IMG/VR virus record: IMGVR_UViG_3300017598_000103 | Location: 1-29,768 of that record | DNA: 29,768 nucleotides | Strand: one strand, 5' to 3' | Source: a virus | Part shown: positions 17,266 through 24,796 of the stretch, one piece after another | Numbering within the stretch: the stretch's first letter is position 1 | Layout of the letters: each line of letters starts with the position of its first letter | Notes under the pieces: generated by a model | Told to the model about the DNA's origin: nothing | What the model saw: only the letters and a program-made list of their open reading frames with translations | Databases searched by the model: none | Position numbers and translations under genes: made by a program

Positions 17266-19122
17266 CTACCCATTGTATGCATTAATAGCATTAACCATTA
17301 ATCTAACGTCACTAACCCCTTTGTTCTTTGGGTCGGCCTTAGCGGTCTTAACTTTCTGCATAATATGCGCAGCTACGCTACGCCCTGAAGATTTACCACG
17401 AGGGTCTTCATTAATACGGTCGGATATGCTTTGAAAACTAGTAGCAAATTCATCAACCCTATTGTAAAAGTCTTCTCCTTCTAGGCCTTTTAAAAAGCCA
17501 CCGGAAGTAAGGTCTGTAGCAATTATAGCAGTATCATATGATAAATCATCTGTATAAGGTGCAAGTTTTTTAAACATGGGATCGACTGCAGCTGCATCAT
17601 CCTCAGTAAAATCTGTATACGGGTTATTCATTATTTGTGACTTCTTAATAGCGCCTAAAGCTTTCTCAGGCCACCCACCAGAACGATAATCCGTTTTGAT
17701 ATTTGAATTAAGAAATTTGTAATGGTCAATAACGGCCTTACGATTAGCATCACGAATCTTGTTCAACTCCGCCCTTGCTTTTTGGCTATTACGCTGTGCA
17801 AGCATCTTATTGCGCATATTATAATGATAGTTAGCATCTTGGTGGTTCATGATACTACTAATATCGCCCGCATCCATTTTGATACCCATCTTCTGCATAG
17901 CTGCTATATGCGCGCGACTTCGTGCTACTTCCGCTTTATCAGCTGCAGTTCGCGCGTTGTTATAAGCTAATTCAAGCTGCTTATCTTTAGCAATCCACGC
18001 CGCTTCGGCGGCTTTTTTATCTTTAACATCTTCTGGAGCTACTTGCCCTTTAGTAACTTTCTCAACTACTTCAGGGTTTTCTGTTAGCGCTTTTTGTTTA
18101 GCTAGGATTTCTTTCTCTTTAGCTAGTAGCTTAGTATGCTGCGAATTATTGTTTTTCTCCATCTCTCGCTGCTTTTCTATATCACTACCAGCCCTAAAAC
18201 CTCTATCAGAAACATGTAAAGAGCGCAGACGGCTAGGAGTTTTCGACGCTGTTTCTATCTCTTCTCGTACAGCCTTCAGCTCTTGGTCCAATACATCTAA
18301 AGCTACATTTCTTTTTATGTTTGCTGCCGACTGTTCTTGTGTCATCGGCTTTGCATCGACAGCAGGCGAGGCACCGCCACCTAAGCCCGGCTTGCTTGCT
18401 CGGTGTGCACCCCATGCGCTCCATGTATCACGTACACCGGCATTGGCCTGCACATAATTATCATCAAAGGACTGAAGCCCTTTTGATAGGCTATCTACAC
18501 GTTTATCTTGTCGATCTAACTCAACATTTCCAGCTTTAAAAGCATCATTAAAAGAGCCGTCCATAAGACCCATAACGTCATCAACTGTCATGGTTAATGG
18601 GACTCCTTTATTATCAGCGACCACATTACCATTTTCATCAGGATGGGCTGCATACCCTCCCTGCTTATTAGTTATAGCAACTAGAGGTTTCCCGGTTTTC
18701 TCGTCAAAAGCTCCGGCGGTTAGTGTATCTAACTCGTTACCTGTATCCAATTCTTTCATGGGGCGGCCAGTAGCTTTCTCAAAACCAGCGCCAAGTATTT
18801 CTTTTACATAAGCATTATTCTGTAAGCCGTTATTAAAGTGCGCGAGCACCTGCCTACCATAAGCTTCTTTCTTGTCATCAGGAGCGGCATCATATTCTTT
18901 TTTCATACTATGCAGTCTGCTGCGCCATGCTTGCGCTGCCTGCATATTTTCGTTTCTTTTAGTTCTTCGGTTATCCTCATCGAACATATCTTGCTGCAAT
19001 TTCTGCTGTTGTTGGAATTGATCCGCACCGACATTAAACTCATATCGACGTTGACGGGCATTAGCGCTTCGTTGAGCTAGACCAGCACCTGCCATTATAC
19101 CTTCTAAAATAGGATTACTCAT
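17266..19122 (-). CDS. Internal virion protein, T7 gp15-like by position, 618 aa
   Basis: The protein is hydrophilic, with Gln-, Ala- and Lys-rich helical stretches. The N-terminus (GAGLAQRSANARQRRYEF, then FQQQQKLQQDMF) and several coiled-coil segments (about 250-330 and 350-450) lack any transmembrane helix or catalytic motif I recognise. It lies between two small Ala/Met-rich proteins and the giant 2133-residue protein, exactly where T7 gp15 (747 aa) lies relative to gp14 and gp16. T7 gp15 is the helical, periplasm-spanning tube of the ejectosome. I infer the same role from synteny, size and composition, not from sequence identity. The gene starts two bases after the previous stop. Confidence 0.6.
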   Translation of the reverse strand: MSNPILEGIMAGAGLAQRSANARQRRYEFNVGADQFQQQQKLQQDMFDEDNRRTKRNENMQAAQAWRSRLHSMKKEYDAAPDDKKEAYGRQVLAHFNNGLQNNAYVKEILGAGFEKATGRPMKELDTGNELDTLTAGAFDEKTGKPLVAITNKQGGYAAHPDENGNVVADNKGVPLTMTVDDVMGLMDGSFNDAFKAGNVELDRQDKRVDSLSKGLQSFDDNYVQANAGVRDTWSAWGAHRASKPGLGGGASPAVDAKPMTQEQSAANIKRNVALDVLDQELKAVREEIETASKTPSRLRSLHVSDRGFRAGSDIEKQREMEKNNNSQHTKLLAKEKEILAKQKALTENPEVVEKVTKGQVAPEDVKDKKAAEAAWIAKDKQLELAYNNARTAADKAEVARSRAHIAAMQKMGIKMDAGDISSIMNHQDANYHYNMRNKMLAQRNSQKARAELNKIRDANRKAVIDHYKFLNSNIKTDYRSGGWPEKALGAIKKSQIMNNPYTDFTEDDAAAVDPMFKKLAPYTDDLSYDTAIIATDLTSGGFLKGLEGEDFYNRVDEFATSFQSISDRINEDPRGKSSGRSVAAHIMQKVKTAKADPKNKGVSDVRLMVNAINAYNG

Positions 19123-19124
19123 AG

Positions 19125-19661
19125 TTACACACTCATTGCCATTGTAGCCATTGACATGGCTGATCCAAGATTAGCACCACGTGCTTGCGATGCAGACTGC
19201 GCGTTACCTACCATCCGGCCGCTCTCTTGCGAAACCGCTGATACCATTTCATTTAAGGCTTGGCCTCTATAAGAACTACCCTGCCCAGCTAAAGACATCG
19301 CCACATTTGCGTTTCTATCTGATTGCGCTAATCGCGCGTTATTTATACTACCGGCGTTTGTTGCACTACTATGCATCTTCTGTCGTTTTGACATAGAGTT
19401 ACGTTGGGCAGTAGTCATACCCATACCATACCGAGCAACATTTCTTTTTGTCGCCCCTGTTTGCAATTCTCCACGTTTAGCATTATCTGCAACGGCTTGT
19501 TTTACCATAGTATTATCATTAAGGCTAGCTATCTGCTCTTGAGCTAAAGGTAAGGTATCACGCATAAAAGCTTCAAAATCTTCACGATACGTCTGTCCAA
19601 CCTCTCGGTCCGCAGCCGCTGCATCACCTTTTAACCTTACTGTTTTAGTACCGCCACCCAT
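19125..19661 (-). CDS. Small internal virion protein, 178 aa, Ala/Met/Ser-rich
   Basis: The N-terminal third carries a Glu/Asp-rich helix (YREDFEAFMRDTLPLAQEQI). The rest is low-complexity, rich in Ala, Asn, Ser and Met, and ends in an alternating AMSMATMAMSV tail. This is the composition of helical ejection proteins such as T7 gp14. It is overlapped by TAATG with the preceding 238-residue gene and followed two bases later by the 618-residue protein, so it belongs to the ejection operon. It may share the outer-membrane pore role of gp14 with its larger neighbour. I do not recognise a specific family. Confidence 0.55.
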   Translation of the reverse strand: MGGGTKTVRLKGDAAAADREVGQTYREDFEAFMRDTLPLAQEQIASLNDNTMVKQAVADNAKRGELQTGATKRNVARYGMGMTTAQRNSMSKRQKMHSSATNAGSINNARLAQSDRNANVAMSLAGQGSSYRGQALNEMVSAVSQESGRMVGNAQSASQARGANLGSAMSMATMAMSV

Positions 19662-20377
19662 TATCCACCGCCTGAGAATCTATTCATCATGTTATAACCC
19701 CACGAATCGTGTTGGTCTTTATACCCTCCCGCCTTACCAAGCGTAGATTGAGCCCAGTCGCTGAAGGCAAGTTTTTTTTCCCCGACATTTTCGCGCCGTT
19801 GATTCATTCTATAAAACTTATCTCTATTATCTTGATCGAGCGCATCATTCTTGCCTTCCATAAATTTGCCTGCACCCAGAGACGCCATACCCCATGCAGC
19901 TCCGCGCATATTATTCGCTTCGTTCGCTGCAATTTCAGCGCTGGCTTTTGCTCGTTGGAACTCTGCTTGAGATAGGGCAGTCATGGCTCTGCTACTTTGC
20001 GCTTGCGCGCCAATACCAAGATTAATCATATTGGCTATATTAGTATCTCGAGAAAGTACGCCACGTTTTGTGCCTTCAGAAAGCGCTGAAGCTGTACCTT
20101 TATCCATAGCACTACCGACTTTCAATACAGAGCCTAGGCCTTTACCTGTACTACTTGCCTTGGCGTGCACTTGGCTTACAGGCTTTGCAAACATTTGTGC
20201 AGCATCTGCAGAAGCTCTACCTCTATATAAGCCAGAATCATCACGCTTAGCACTTACAAGTGCTGCTTGACGCCCGCCTTGATATATCTGGTCTCCGATT
20301 CGTTTCTTTTCGCCACTAGTCCTAAGAATCTCTTTATTAGATTCTGTTTGCTTAGTCACTGTCTTTTTAGCGCCCAT
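19661..20377 (-). CDS. Internal virion protein, T7 gp14-like by position, 238 aa
   Basis: The protein is basic at the N-terminus (MGAKKTVTKQTESNK) and then Ala-, Gln- and Ser-rich with long amphipathic helical segments (about 120-175, ending in ANNMRGAAWGMASLGAGKFM). It ends in a Gly-rich tail. T7 gp14 (196 aa) has the same order: an Ala/Gln-rich helical body and a small hydrophobic Gly/Ala segment. The gene follows the 133-residue GNAT-like gene with a TAATG overlap and precedes another Ala/Met-rich protein. I infer a DNA-ejection protein placed in the capsid around the portal. No enzymatic motif is visible. Confidence 0.55.
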   Translation of the reverse strand: MGAKKTVTKQTESNKEILRTSGEKKRIGDQIYQGGRQAALVSAKRDDSGLYRGRASADAAQMFAKPVSQVHAKASSTGKGLGSVLKVGSAMDKGTASALSEGTKRGVLSRDTNIANMINLGIGAQAQSSRAMTALSQAEFQRAKASAEIAANEANNMRGAAWGMASLGAGKFMEGKNDALDQDNRDKFYRMNQRRENVGEKKLAFSDWAQSTLGKAGGYKDQHDSWGYNMMNRFSGGG

Positions 20378-20778
20378 TATAAATACTTCCTATATGTAGT
20401 CATTGGAAGCACTTCAACGTCAAAGCGCTCCATCTTACGTGTCCACCCGCATCTATGAGAAGCCGCTTCTATGTATTCGCAGCCTGTTTGACCTGCTGCC
20501 CATTTAAGCGACTCGAACACTTTATCCATATCGTACTTGATTGTAGCATACGAACCCCAGATAAAGAGATACTTCTTACCAAAATCATTTACCATCACTT
20601 CGCAGATAATAGCTAGTTCTTTTGTATCCCCAGACATAATTATTAAGTCTGTAACCGCTCGACCTATTAATCTATGTATAGAAAAACCAGAATCTGGATT
20701 ACGTTTTATAACTCGTTGCATACCAACTAAAAGACTATCCAAAACTTCTTCTGTATATTCTTCTATTACTGGGTACAT
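20377..20778 (-). CDS. GNAT-like small protein at the T7 gp13 position, 133 aa
   Basis: The C-terminal half reads as the end of a GNAT-type fold: an AAGQTGCEYIEAASHRCGWTRKM segment followed by a short strand and a TYRKYL terminus. This is the pattern of phage GNAT-like proteins in which a conserved GW-R follows a helix-strand unit. The acetyl-CoA binding signature (QxxGxG/A) is not obvious, so it may lack catalysis. T7 gp13 (138 aa), also GNAT-like, is encoded at the same place ahead of gp14-15-16. I infer an assembly or internal core protein on that basis. The gene starts one base after the previous TAA and its stop overlaps the next ATG. Confidence 0.5.
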   Translation of the reverse strand: MYPVIEEYTEEVLDSLLVGMQRVIKRNPDSGFSIHRLIGRAVTDLIIMSGDTKELAIICEVMVNDFGKKYLFIWGSYATIKYDMDKVFESLKWAAGQTGCEYIEAASHRCGWTRKMERFDVEVLPMTTYRKYL

Positions 20779-20779
20779 T

Positions 20780-21403
20780 TTACCAACTAAACGCGGCTAT
20801 GCGCGTGCCCGGAGTACGTGTCTCCTCAGCTCGAAGTTTCGCATCCGCAGTACGGCTTAAAAACTTATTCAAATGATACTGAGATAATTTAATATCGGAC
20901 CAGCTCTCTTGAGGCATTTCATATAATCTATACAAAGCGCCATCCAAAATAGCATCTTCAAACTCGTCTACAATAGCGTCATCTATTTCAGTTGCTGTGC
21001 GAGTAATAGATAAAACTATTTTCATAGTCACTATATCATCAGCAGTAGGTGTAGGTAATAGCTCGAAAGTATCGTTATCCACAAGGGTAACGTATTTAGA
21101 GTCTGTTGAACCTGATTCAAAATCAGGAGTTACATATGCTTTTCCTGCGTCACGTAAATAAGCTAAATTAGTATTACTTGTTTGTAATTTGGCATAAACA
21201 ATATCATGCACCAAAGTTCCCGTAGGTTGAGTAAACGAATACGCATTAGATCCTGCAGTAATAGCGCCACTAAAGTCTACACGCCATGCGCGAGATTTAC
21301 GGAAAAATTCTCGAGCACTTTCACGAACCAAACGTTCAAGCATAAACGCGGGAGCTTCCCGTGCCTTTATCCGCAATAATTGTGCTAAATCAGAAATAAG
21401 CAT
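20780..21403 (-). CDS. Head-tail connector / adaptor-like protein, 207 aa
   Basis: The N-terminal helix contains an ESAREFFRKSRAW motif, which in my knowledge marks a family of podovirus neck or tail-adaptor proteins. It continues with a beta-rich middle (DFSGAITAGSNAYSFTQPTGTLVHDIVYAKL, then FELLPTPTADD) and ends with a C-terminal helical region containing DEFEDAILDGALYRLYEMPQ. This alpha-beta-alpha arrangement is typical of proteins attaching below the portal. It is joined by TAATG overlap to the 226-residue adaptor gene. The exact ring it forms (upper or lower) cannot be told from sequence alone. Confidence 0.6.
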   Translation of the reverse strand: MLISDLAQLLRIKAREAPAFMLERLVRESAREFFRKSRAWRVDFSGAITAGSNAYSFTQPTGTLVHDIVYAKLQTSNTNLAYLRDAGKAYVTPDFESGSTDSKYVTLVDNDTFELLPTPTADDIVTMKIVLSITRTATEIDDAIVDEFEDAILDGALYRLYEMPQESWSDIKLSQYHLNKFLSRTADAKLRAEETRTPGTRIAAFSW

Positions 21404-22083
21404 TAATCAACCGCCTGTACTATTGCTGGTGGTACGTTTCTATCAGGGGCTTCTGTATTTTCTGCGACTAACTTACCAGTAAGCCCTTGAACAAAAGCAC
21501 CATAATAACCGGAAGCAAGATTCATATTACCAGAAAAATCTGAATCCTTACTAAACGCACGCCAAGCGACGTAGTTCGTTAAAGAAGGCCCATATATATC
21601 TTGCAGCGGTATTGAATCTCCCACCACTGTAACTGCAGTAGGAACAGCGGCGTAGACTAATTCAATAGTGGCGCCGGCTGTAGCAGGAGGGTAAGTATAG
21701 AAAAAATCACGCTGACGCGTATTATACATATAATGTTGAAGAGTCAGACTCGAGGTTACGCTACGCCATGTAGGCATCTCAGTATCTAAAACATTACGTT
21801 TTACATAAGTAACTGGTAGCTCTGTACCACCGCCTGTAGTTGTATTTGCTACAACATCGAGCAATAAAACCAGCTCAAGCGCTAACGTACTAAGCCCTTG
21901 CTTATACCCAGCAACGCATGTGAACTCTTCAGTAATAGGGTTACAGTCTGGTTTAATAAGCACAGCTTGACGGATAGCCTCATTAATCCAGTCGATTAAC
22001 TCTGCATCAGTCCAGCGAACTGCAACTGGGTCTATCAGTATAGCTCGAGCGTCGTCGATAATATCTCGGACAGTTAGCGCCAT
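21403..22083 (-). CDS. Phage adaptor protein (DUF6682-like), 226 aa
   Basis: The N-terminus reads RDIIDDARAILIDPVAVRWTDAELIDWINEAI, followed by KPDCNP. This is the signature of a phage adaptor family in which an LxD-x-RWxxxELxxWxNxAxR helix pair precedes a beta-sandwich (labelled DUF6682 as I recall it). The middle part holds a Gly-Thr-rich loop and a YPPATAGATIELVYAA strand, and the C-terminus is helical (YGAFVQGLTGKLVAENTE). The position directly after the coat protein fits a portal-proximal neck ring. The start is an ATG with AGGAG seven bases upstream. Confidence 0.65.
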   Translation of the reverse strand: MALTVRDIIDDARAILIDPVAVRWTDAELIDWINEAIRQAVLIKPDCNPITEEFTCVAGYKQGLSTLALELVLLLDVVANTTTGGGTELPVTYVKRNVLDTEMPTWRSVTSSLTLQHYMYNTRQRDFFYTYPPATAGATIELVYAAVPTAVTVVGDSIPLQDIYGPSLTNYVAWRAFSKDSDFSGNMNLASGYYGAFVQGLTGKLVAENTEAPDRNVPPAIVQAVD

Positions 22084-22094
22084 TTCGATCTCCT

Positions 22095-22149
22095 AAAAAA
22101 GACCGGAAGCCAAAGTACCACGAAGTACGGACAACCACCGCCACCGGCC
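22095..22149 (-). terminator. Terminator-like or attenuator-like structure between coat and adaptor genes
   Basis: Read on the minus strand, GGCCGG (22149-22144) can pair with CCGGTC (22106-22101) with one G-U pair, directly followed by a run of six T (22100-22095). The 37-base loop contains a small GTAC/GTAC hairpin. The stem is short for the loop, so efficiency may be low, as for a partial terminator reducing transcription downstream of the coat gene. The same T run borders the ribosome binding site of the next gene. Confidence 0.35.
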
Positions 22150-22158
22150 AAGGTTGAC

Positions 22159-22195
22159 GAGCAAGAGCACATACGAGGGAGGTATGCTCCTGCTC
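22159..22195 (-). promoter_or_regulatory. Imperfect hairpin just downstream of the major capsid gene
   Basis: The coding-strand segment GAGCAGGAGCATAC pairs with GTATGTGCTCTTGCTC across a seven-base loop, with one mismatch and a two-base bulge. It begins 14 bases after the coat-protein TAA. No U-tract follows at once, so a role in mRNA 3'-end protection or processing is more likely than intrinsic termination alone. It may act together with the T-run structure at 22149-22095. Confidence 0.5.
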
Positions 22196-22208
22196 AGCCT
22201 ACGCGCCT

Positions 22209-23393
22209 TTAGATATGTGCTACGTCAAGCGTCAAACAACCAAAATCTTGGGCGTTAGACGGATCATCGTAAGACCCTTTATAAACGGTCTTAGCCATAC
22301 CATAAAGCTTACCAACTGACATACCGGGTTGGTTGCCATAGTCATTATCACTTGATTCATCCCAGTACGGAGTACCAAGATCACAAAGTGCTAATGCCTG
22401 TGCTCCTAAGAACAAGCAACGAGAACCAGTTACAGCGTTAGTAGTACCGGGAGTAGGACCAAACTTAGCAAGTCCAACACCAGCTGCAGAAGTAGAAGCG
22501 GTAGTAATAGCAGTGTCGTCAGCCACACCAGTGTTACTTGGAACGTAACGGTGAGACATTACAACTACACCATCAACCATTACAGCGTCAGTACCAACAA
22601 ACAGGTCGTGAGACTTGCTACGTGGCATAGCGTGGCGTACGTTATCCAAGAAGTCTTGGTCTAACTTTAAGTTAGCCATAACTCGTGGAGATACCCAGAA
22701 GTAATACACTTCGCCGTATTGGCTATGTACTACAGGCTTTATATAACGCTCATGCGCTTCAGCCTTCAGGTTAACGATATGCCCATAGCTAATAGCTGTA
22801 GGAGTAGCTCCGTAACCATCACCAAGAACGATAGCATCAGATGCTTCTGTATGGAACTGACGATTAGAGGAAGGCGCTGCTTCTGTACCGAAAGCTAATT
22901 CGTATAAATTAGCACCTGTTGTAGCTGACCACTGCGGCTCAACACCATCAGGATTAGTATCAACAGCGATACCAGCCAGAAGGTTAAAACCAATTTTGTC
23001 GATTACTGTACCAAAACGATAACCTAACAGGTCACGTGCGGTTTTACGGAATTTAACGATAGTAGCCTGCTCAGCCATACGACCTGAAGACTTCATACCC
23101 ATTCTATGTTGATCAATAGGCACCTTGAAGTCATAAGCGCTAGCGCCTTCTTCGTTTCCTTCCAGAGTGTTGTCCCCTGCGATACCGTGACCGGTAAGCT
23201 CAGGAACTAAGGTTACAACTGCCGCGTCGCCTTTTTCAGACTTAGTCAATGCAGTTACTTTTTGAATACATGAAGTTGGAGATGTACTCGCGTGCTTAAG
23301 CACGAATGATGCGTTTCTTGCCTGTCTCCACAGGTCACGGGCCCACGCGATCTTCTGATCCGTTAATAGGGCACCAAAATCAGTAGTAGCCAT
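22209..23393 (-). CDS. Major capsid protein, N4-gp56 family, 394 aa
   Basis: The protein has the conserved run of the N4-gp56-type HK97-fold coat: AAVVTLVPELTGHGIAGDN, LEGNEEGASAYDFKVPIDQHRMGMK (about residues 77-101), then MAEQATIVKFRKTARDLLGYRFGTVIDKIGF. It lacks a cleaved N-terminal delta domain. Length is typical of this family. The start is an ATG with TTTAGGAG seven bases upstream. The gene is set apart on both sides by non-coding gaps of 123 and 125 bases that contain inverted repeats, unlike the tightly packed neighbours, which suits a highly expressed structural gene with its own mRNA stability elements. Confidence 0.9.
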   Translation of the reverse strand: MATTDFGALLTDQKIAWARDLWRQARNASFVLKHASTSPTSCIQKVTALTKSEKGDAAVVTLVPELTGHGIAGDNTLEGNEEGASAYDFKVPIDQHRMGMKSSGRMAEQATIVKFRKTARDLLGYRFGTVIDKIGFNLLAGIAVDTNPDGVEPQWSATTGANLYELAFGTEAAPSSNRQFHTEASDAIVLGDGYGATPTAISYGHIVNLKAEAHERYIKPVVHSQYGEVYYFWVSPRVMANLKLDQDFLDNVRHAMPRSKSHDLFVGTDAVMVDGVVVMSHRYVPSNTGVADDTAITTASTSAAGVGLAKFGPTPGTTNAVTGSRCLFLGAQALALCDLGTPYWDESSDNDYGNQPGMSVGKLYGMAKTVYKGSYDDPSNAQDFGCLTLDVAHI

Positions 23394-23403
23394 TATAGCT
23401 CTC

Positions 23404-23449
23404 CTAAATAGGTTAATAAAAAGTGTTTGTCTAACTAATGCCTATTTAG
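23404..23449 (-). promoter_or_regulatory. Perfect 9-bp inverted repeat in the coat-gene leader
   Basis: CTAAATAGG (23449-23441 on the minus strand) and CCTATTTAG (23412-23404) are perfect inverse copies separated by 28 bases. The downstream arm ends in the first Gs of the AGGAG ribosome binding site of the capsid gene, 10 bases before the ATG. A leader hairpin may adjust translation or protect the 5' end of the coat mRNA. A weak TAGACA-17-TATTTA promoter-like pair lies within it. Confidence 0.55.
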
Positions 23450-23491
23450 TTTTACGCCCGTGGCACTGCGGCGGCCAGCTTGTTGTAAGTA

Positions 23492-23513
23492 TATAACAGC
23501 TAGCGCTGCTATA
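23492..23513 (-). promoter_or_regulatory. Compact 9-bp hairpin after the mini-ORF
   Basis: On the minus strand TATAGCAGC, loop GCTA, GCTGTTATA forms a nine-pair stem with one G-U pair, three bases after the stop of the 14-codon ORF. There is no T-run behind it. It may be an RNA processing or stability element between the scaffold/Lys-rich message and the coat message. Confidence 0.5.
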
Positions 23514-23516
23514 CAA

Positions 23517-23561
23517 TTACTTATTCTTCGGGTATCGCTTAGCTTTCTTTTTAGCGGACAT
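23517..23561 (-). CDS. Candidate 14-codon basic mini-ORF coupled to the Lys-rich gene
   Basis: An ATG overlaps the stop of the Lys-rich gene as TGATG and opens a 14-codon frame encoding MSAKKKAKRYPKNK, then TAA. Eight of its 14 residues are Lys or Arg. Its arrangement allows translational coupling. The peptide continues the strongly basic character of the upstream gene, so it could also be an evolutionary remnant of that gene's C-terminus after a frame change. It is directly followed by a hairpin. Nothing proves that it is translated. Confidence 0.35.
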   Translation of the reverse strand: MSAKKKAKRYPKNK

Positions 23562-23752
23562 CATTTCTTGGTCGCCTTCTTAGCTGCAGGTTTTTTAGCT
23601 GCAGGTTTTTTCTTAGCCAAAGGCTGCTTAATCTTTGTTTCTGGCTCTTTAGAGAGCTTAACTGCATAAGTACGCCCTTTACCGCGTTTCAAATGCCCGT
23701 GTTCATCATAATAATAACCTTGAGCTTTTCTCATAGAATTAAGCTTTCTCAC
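23561..23752 (-). CDS. Lys/Ala-rich small basic protein, 63 aa
   Basis: The protein starts at a GTG with GGAG at a good distance (AGGAGAATACT). The N-terminal half (RKAQGYYYDEHGHLKRGKGRTYAVK) is polar and aromatic. The C-terminus is a histone-H1-like repeat (KKKPAAKKPAAKKATKK). Composition suggests binding to DNA or to an acidic partner. The scaffold upstream has a very acidic N-terminus, so either packaged DNA or the scaffold is a plausible partner. It is placed between scaffold and coat, eight bases after the scaffold stop. I do not recognise a named family. Confidence 0.7.
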   Translation of the reverse strand: MRKLNSMRKAQGYYYDEHGHLKRGKGRTYAVKLSKEPETKIKQPLAKKKPAAKKPAAKKATKK

Positions 23753-23761
23753 AGTATTCTC

Positions 23762-24796
23762 CTATCCAATAGTACCAGTTAGTATTTCATCTCTTACAGA
23801 TTCAGGCAACGCGTCCCATTGGTCTTGCGACATTTCAGATGCATTGTGCTTTGGTGTTGCTGTTTTATCTGCTCCACCACGTCCAGTCGGTGCAGGTTGC
23901 GCTATATCTTTCGCTGCTGCTTTCTTACGCGCTACAGGTTTTGCTTTAGGCGTTTTCAAAGTAGCTACTTTTTGCGTAGTCCGCAAATCATAATTAGCAG
24001 CAACACTACGTACTGCGCGTTCCATAGCAGCTGCGGGCCTATAACCACGCTGTTCATACATGCCTGCTATATCAATAGCTTCTTCTAGCGCATCCTGATT
24101 AACATCAGCGCTTTCGTGGTCAAGCTCAGGATAAACCGCAACCCATTCGTCTGCAGCGTCCTGTCTCTCCATATCTCGCGTATTCTGCTCAATTACTTGT
24201 ACTGCGTTCTTTGTAGCTTGCTCAAGTATATCTGCTTCAGATTTACTGGTAGCTTGCCTCATATTATTAAACTGCTCGGCCAAAACCTGACTGAACGCAT
24301 CAGTATCGCCATCAAGTACTTTTTCCGCTGCTTCTTTCAATACAGCGGGGTCAATAGCCTCCATACCTGCGTCTTCTGTAGCTGCAGTCATTTGGCTCTC
24401 AAGCTCTGCTACTTTTGCTAAAGCCGCTTCAGCACGATCTGCCTCTTGCTGTCTCTTACGATTAGCAGCATTTAAGCGCTCTCGTGGAATCATGGGATTT
24501 TCTTCTGGAACGGCTAAGTCATCAGCGTCCTCTACTTCTTCAGGTTCGTCTTCCGCAGTTGCCTCTGTCTCTCCGTCAGACTCTTCCTCAACTTCCGCCT
24601 CTGTATCTTCAACTTCAGCTGTGGGTTCGTCATCGTCACTTTCAGATGCGCCATCTTCTGTTGACTCCTCTTCGGCCGCTGCTTCTGCTTCGAGTTTATC
24701 TACTTCAAACTCATAATCACCTAAATCTTCCATTCCGTCATCTTCGACTTCCATGGACTCAGGGTCAAATACATGTTCTTCGGTTGTCTTATTCAT
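23762..24796 (-). CDS. Capsid scaffolding protein, 344 aa
   Basis: The first 100 residues are extremely acidic (Glu/Asp-rich runs with Ala, Ser and Thr). Next come PMIPRERLNAANRKRQQEADRAEA and a coiled-coil helix region (about 105-240), then a basic Lys/Ala segment (about 275-300, TPKAKPVARKKAAAK), and an SQDQWDALPESVRDEILTG C-terminus. Position between portal and coat, the helical charge-segregated design and the basic C-terminal region fit internal scaffolding proteins, which bind coat through basic helices and leave before DNA packaging. The start overlaps the portal stop as ATGA. No protease gene is seen next to it, consistent with scaffold release rather than cleavage. Confidence 0.8.
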   Translation of the reverse strand: MNKTTEEHVFDPESMEVEDDGMEDLGDYEFEVDKLEAEAAAEEESTEDGASESDDDEPTAEVEDTEAEVEEESDGETEATAEDEPEEVEDADDLAVPEENPMIPRERLNAANRKRQQEADRAEAALAKVAELESQMTAATEDAGMEAIDPAVLKEAAEKVLDGDTDAFSQVLAEQFNNMRQATSKSEADILEQATKNAVQVIEQNTRDMERQDAADEWVAVYPELDHESADVNQDALEEAIDIAGMYEQRGYRPAAAMERAVRSVAANYDLRTTQKVATLKTPKAKPVARKKAAAKDIAQPAPTGRGGADKTATPKHNASEMSQDQWDALPESVRDEILTGTIG

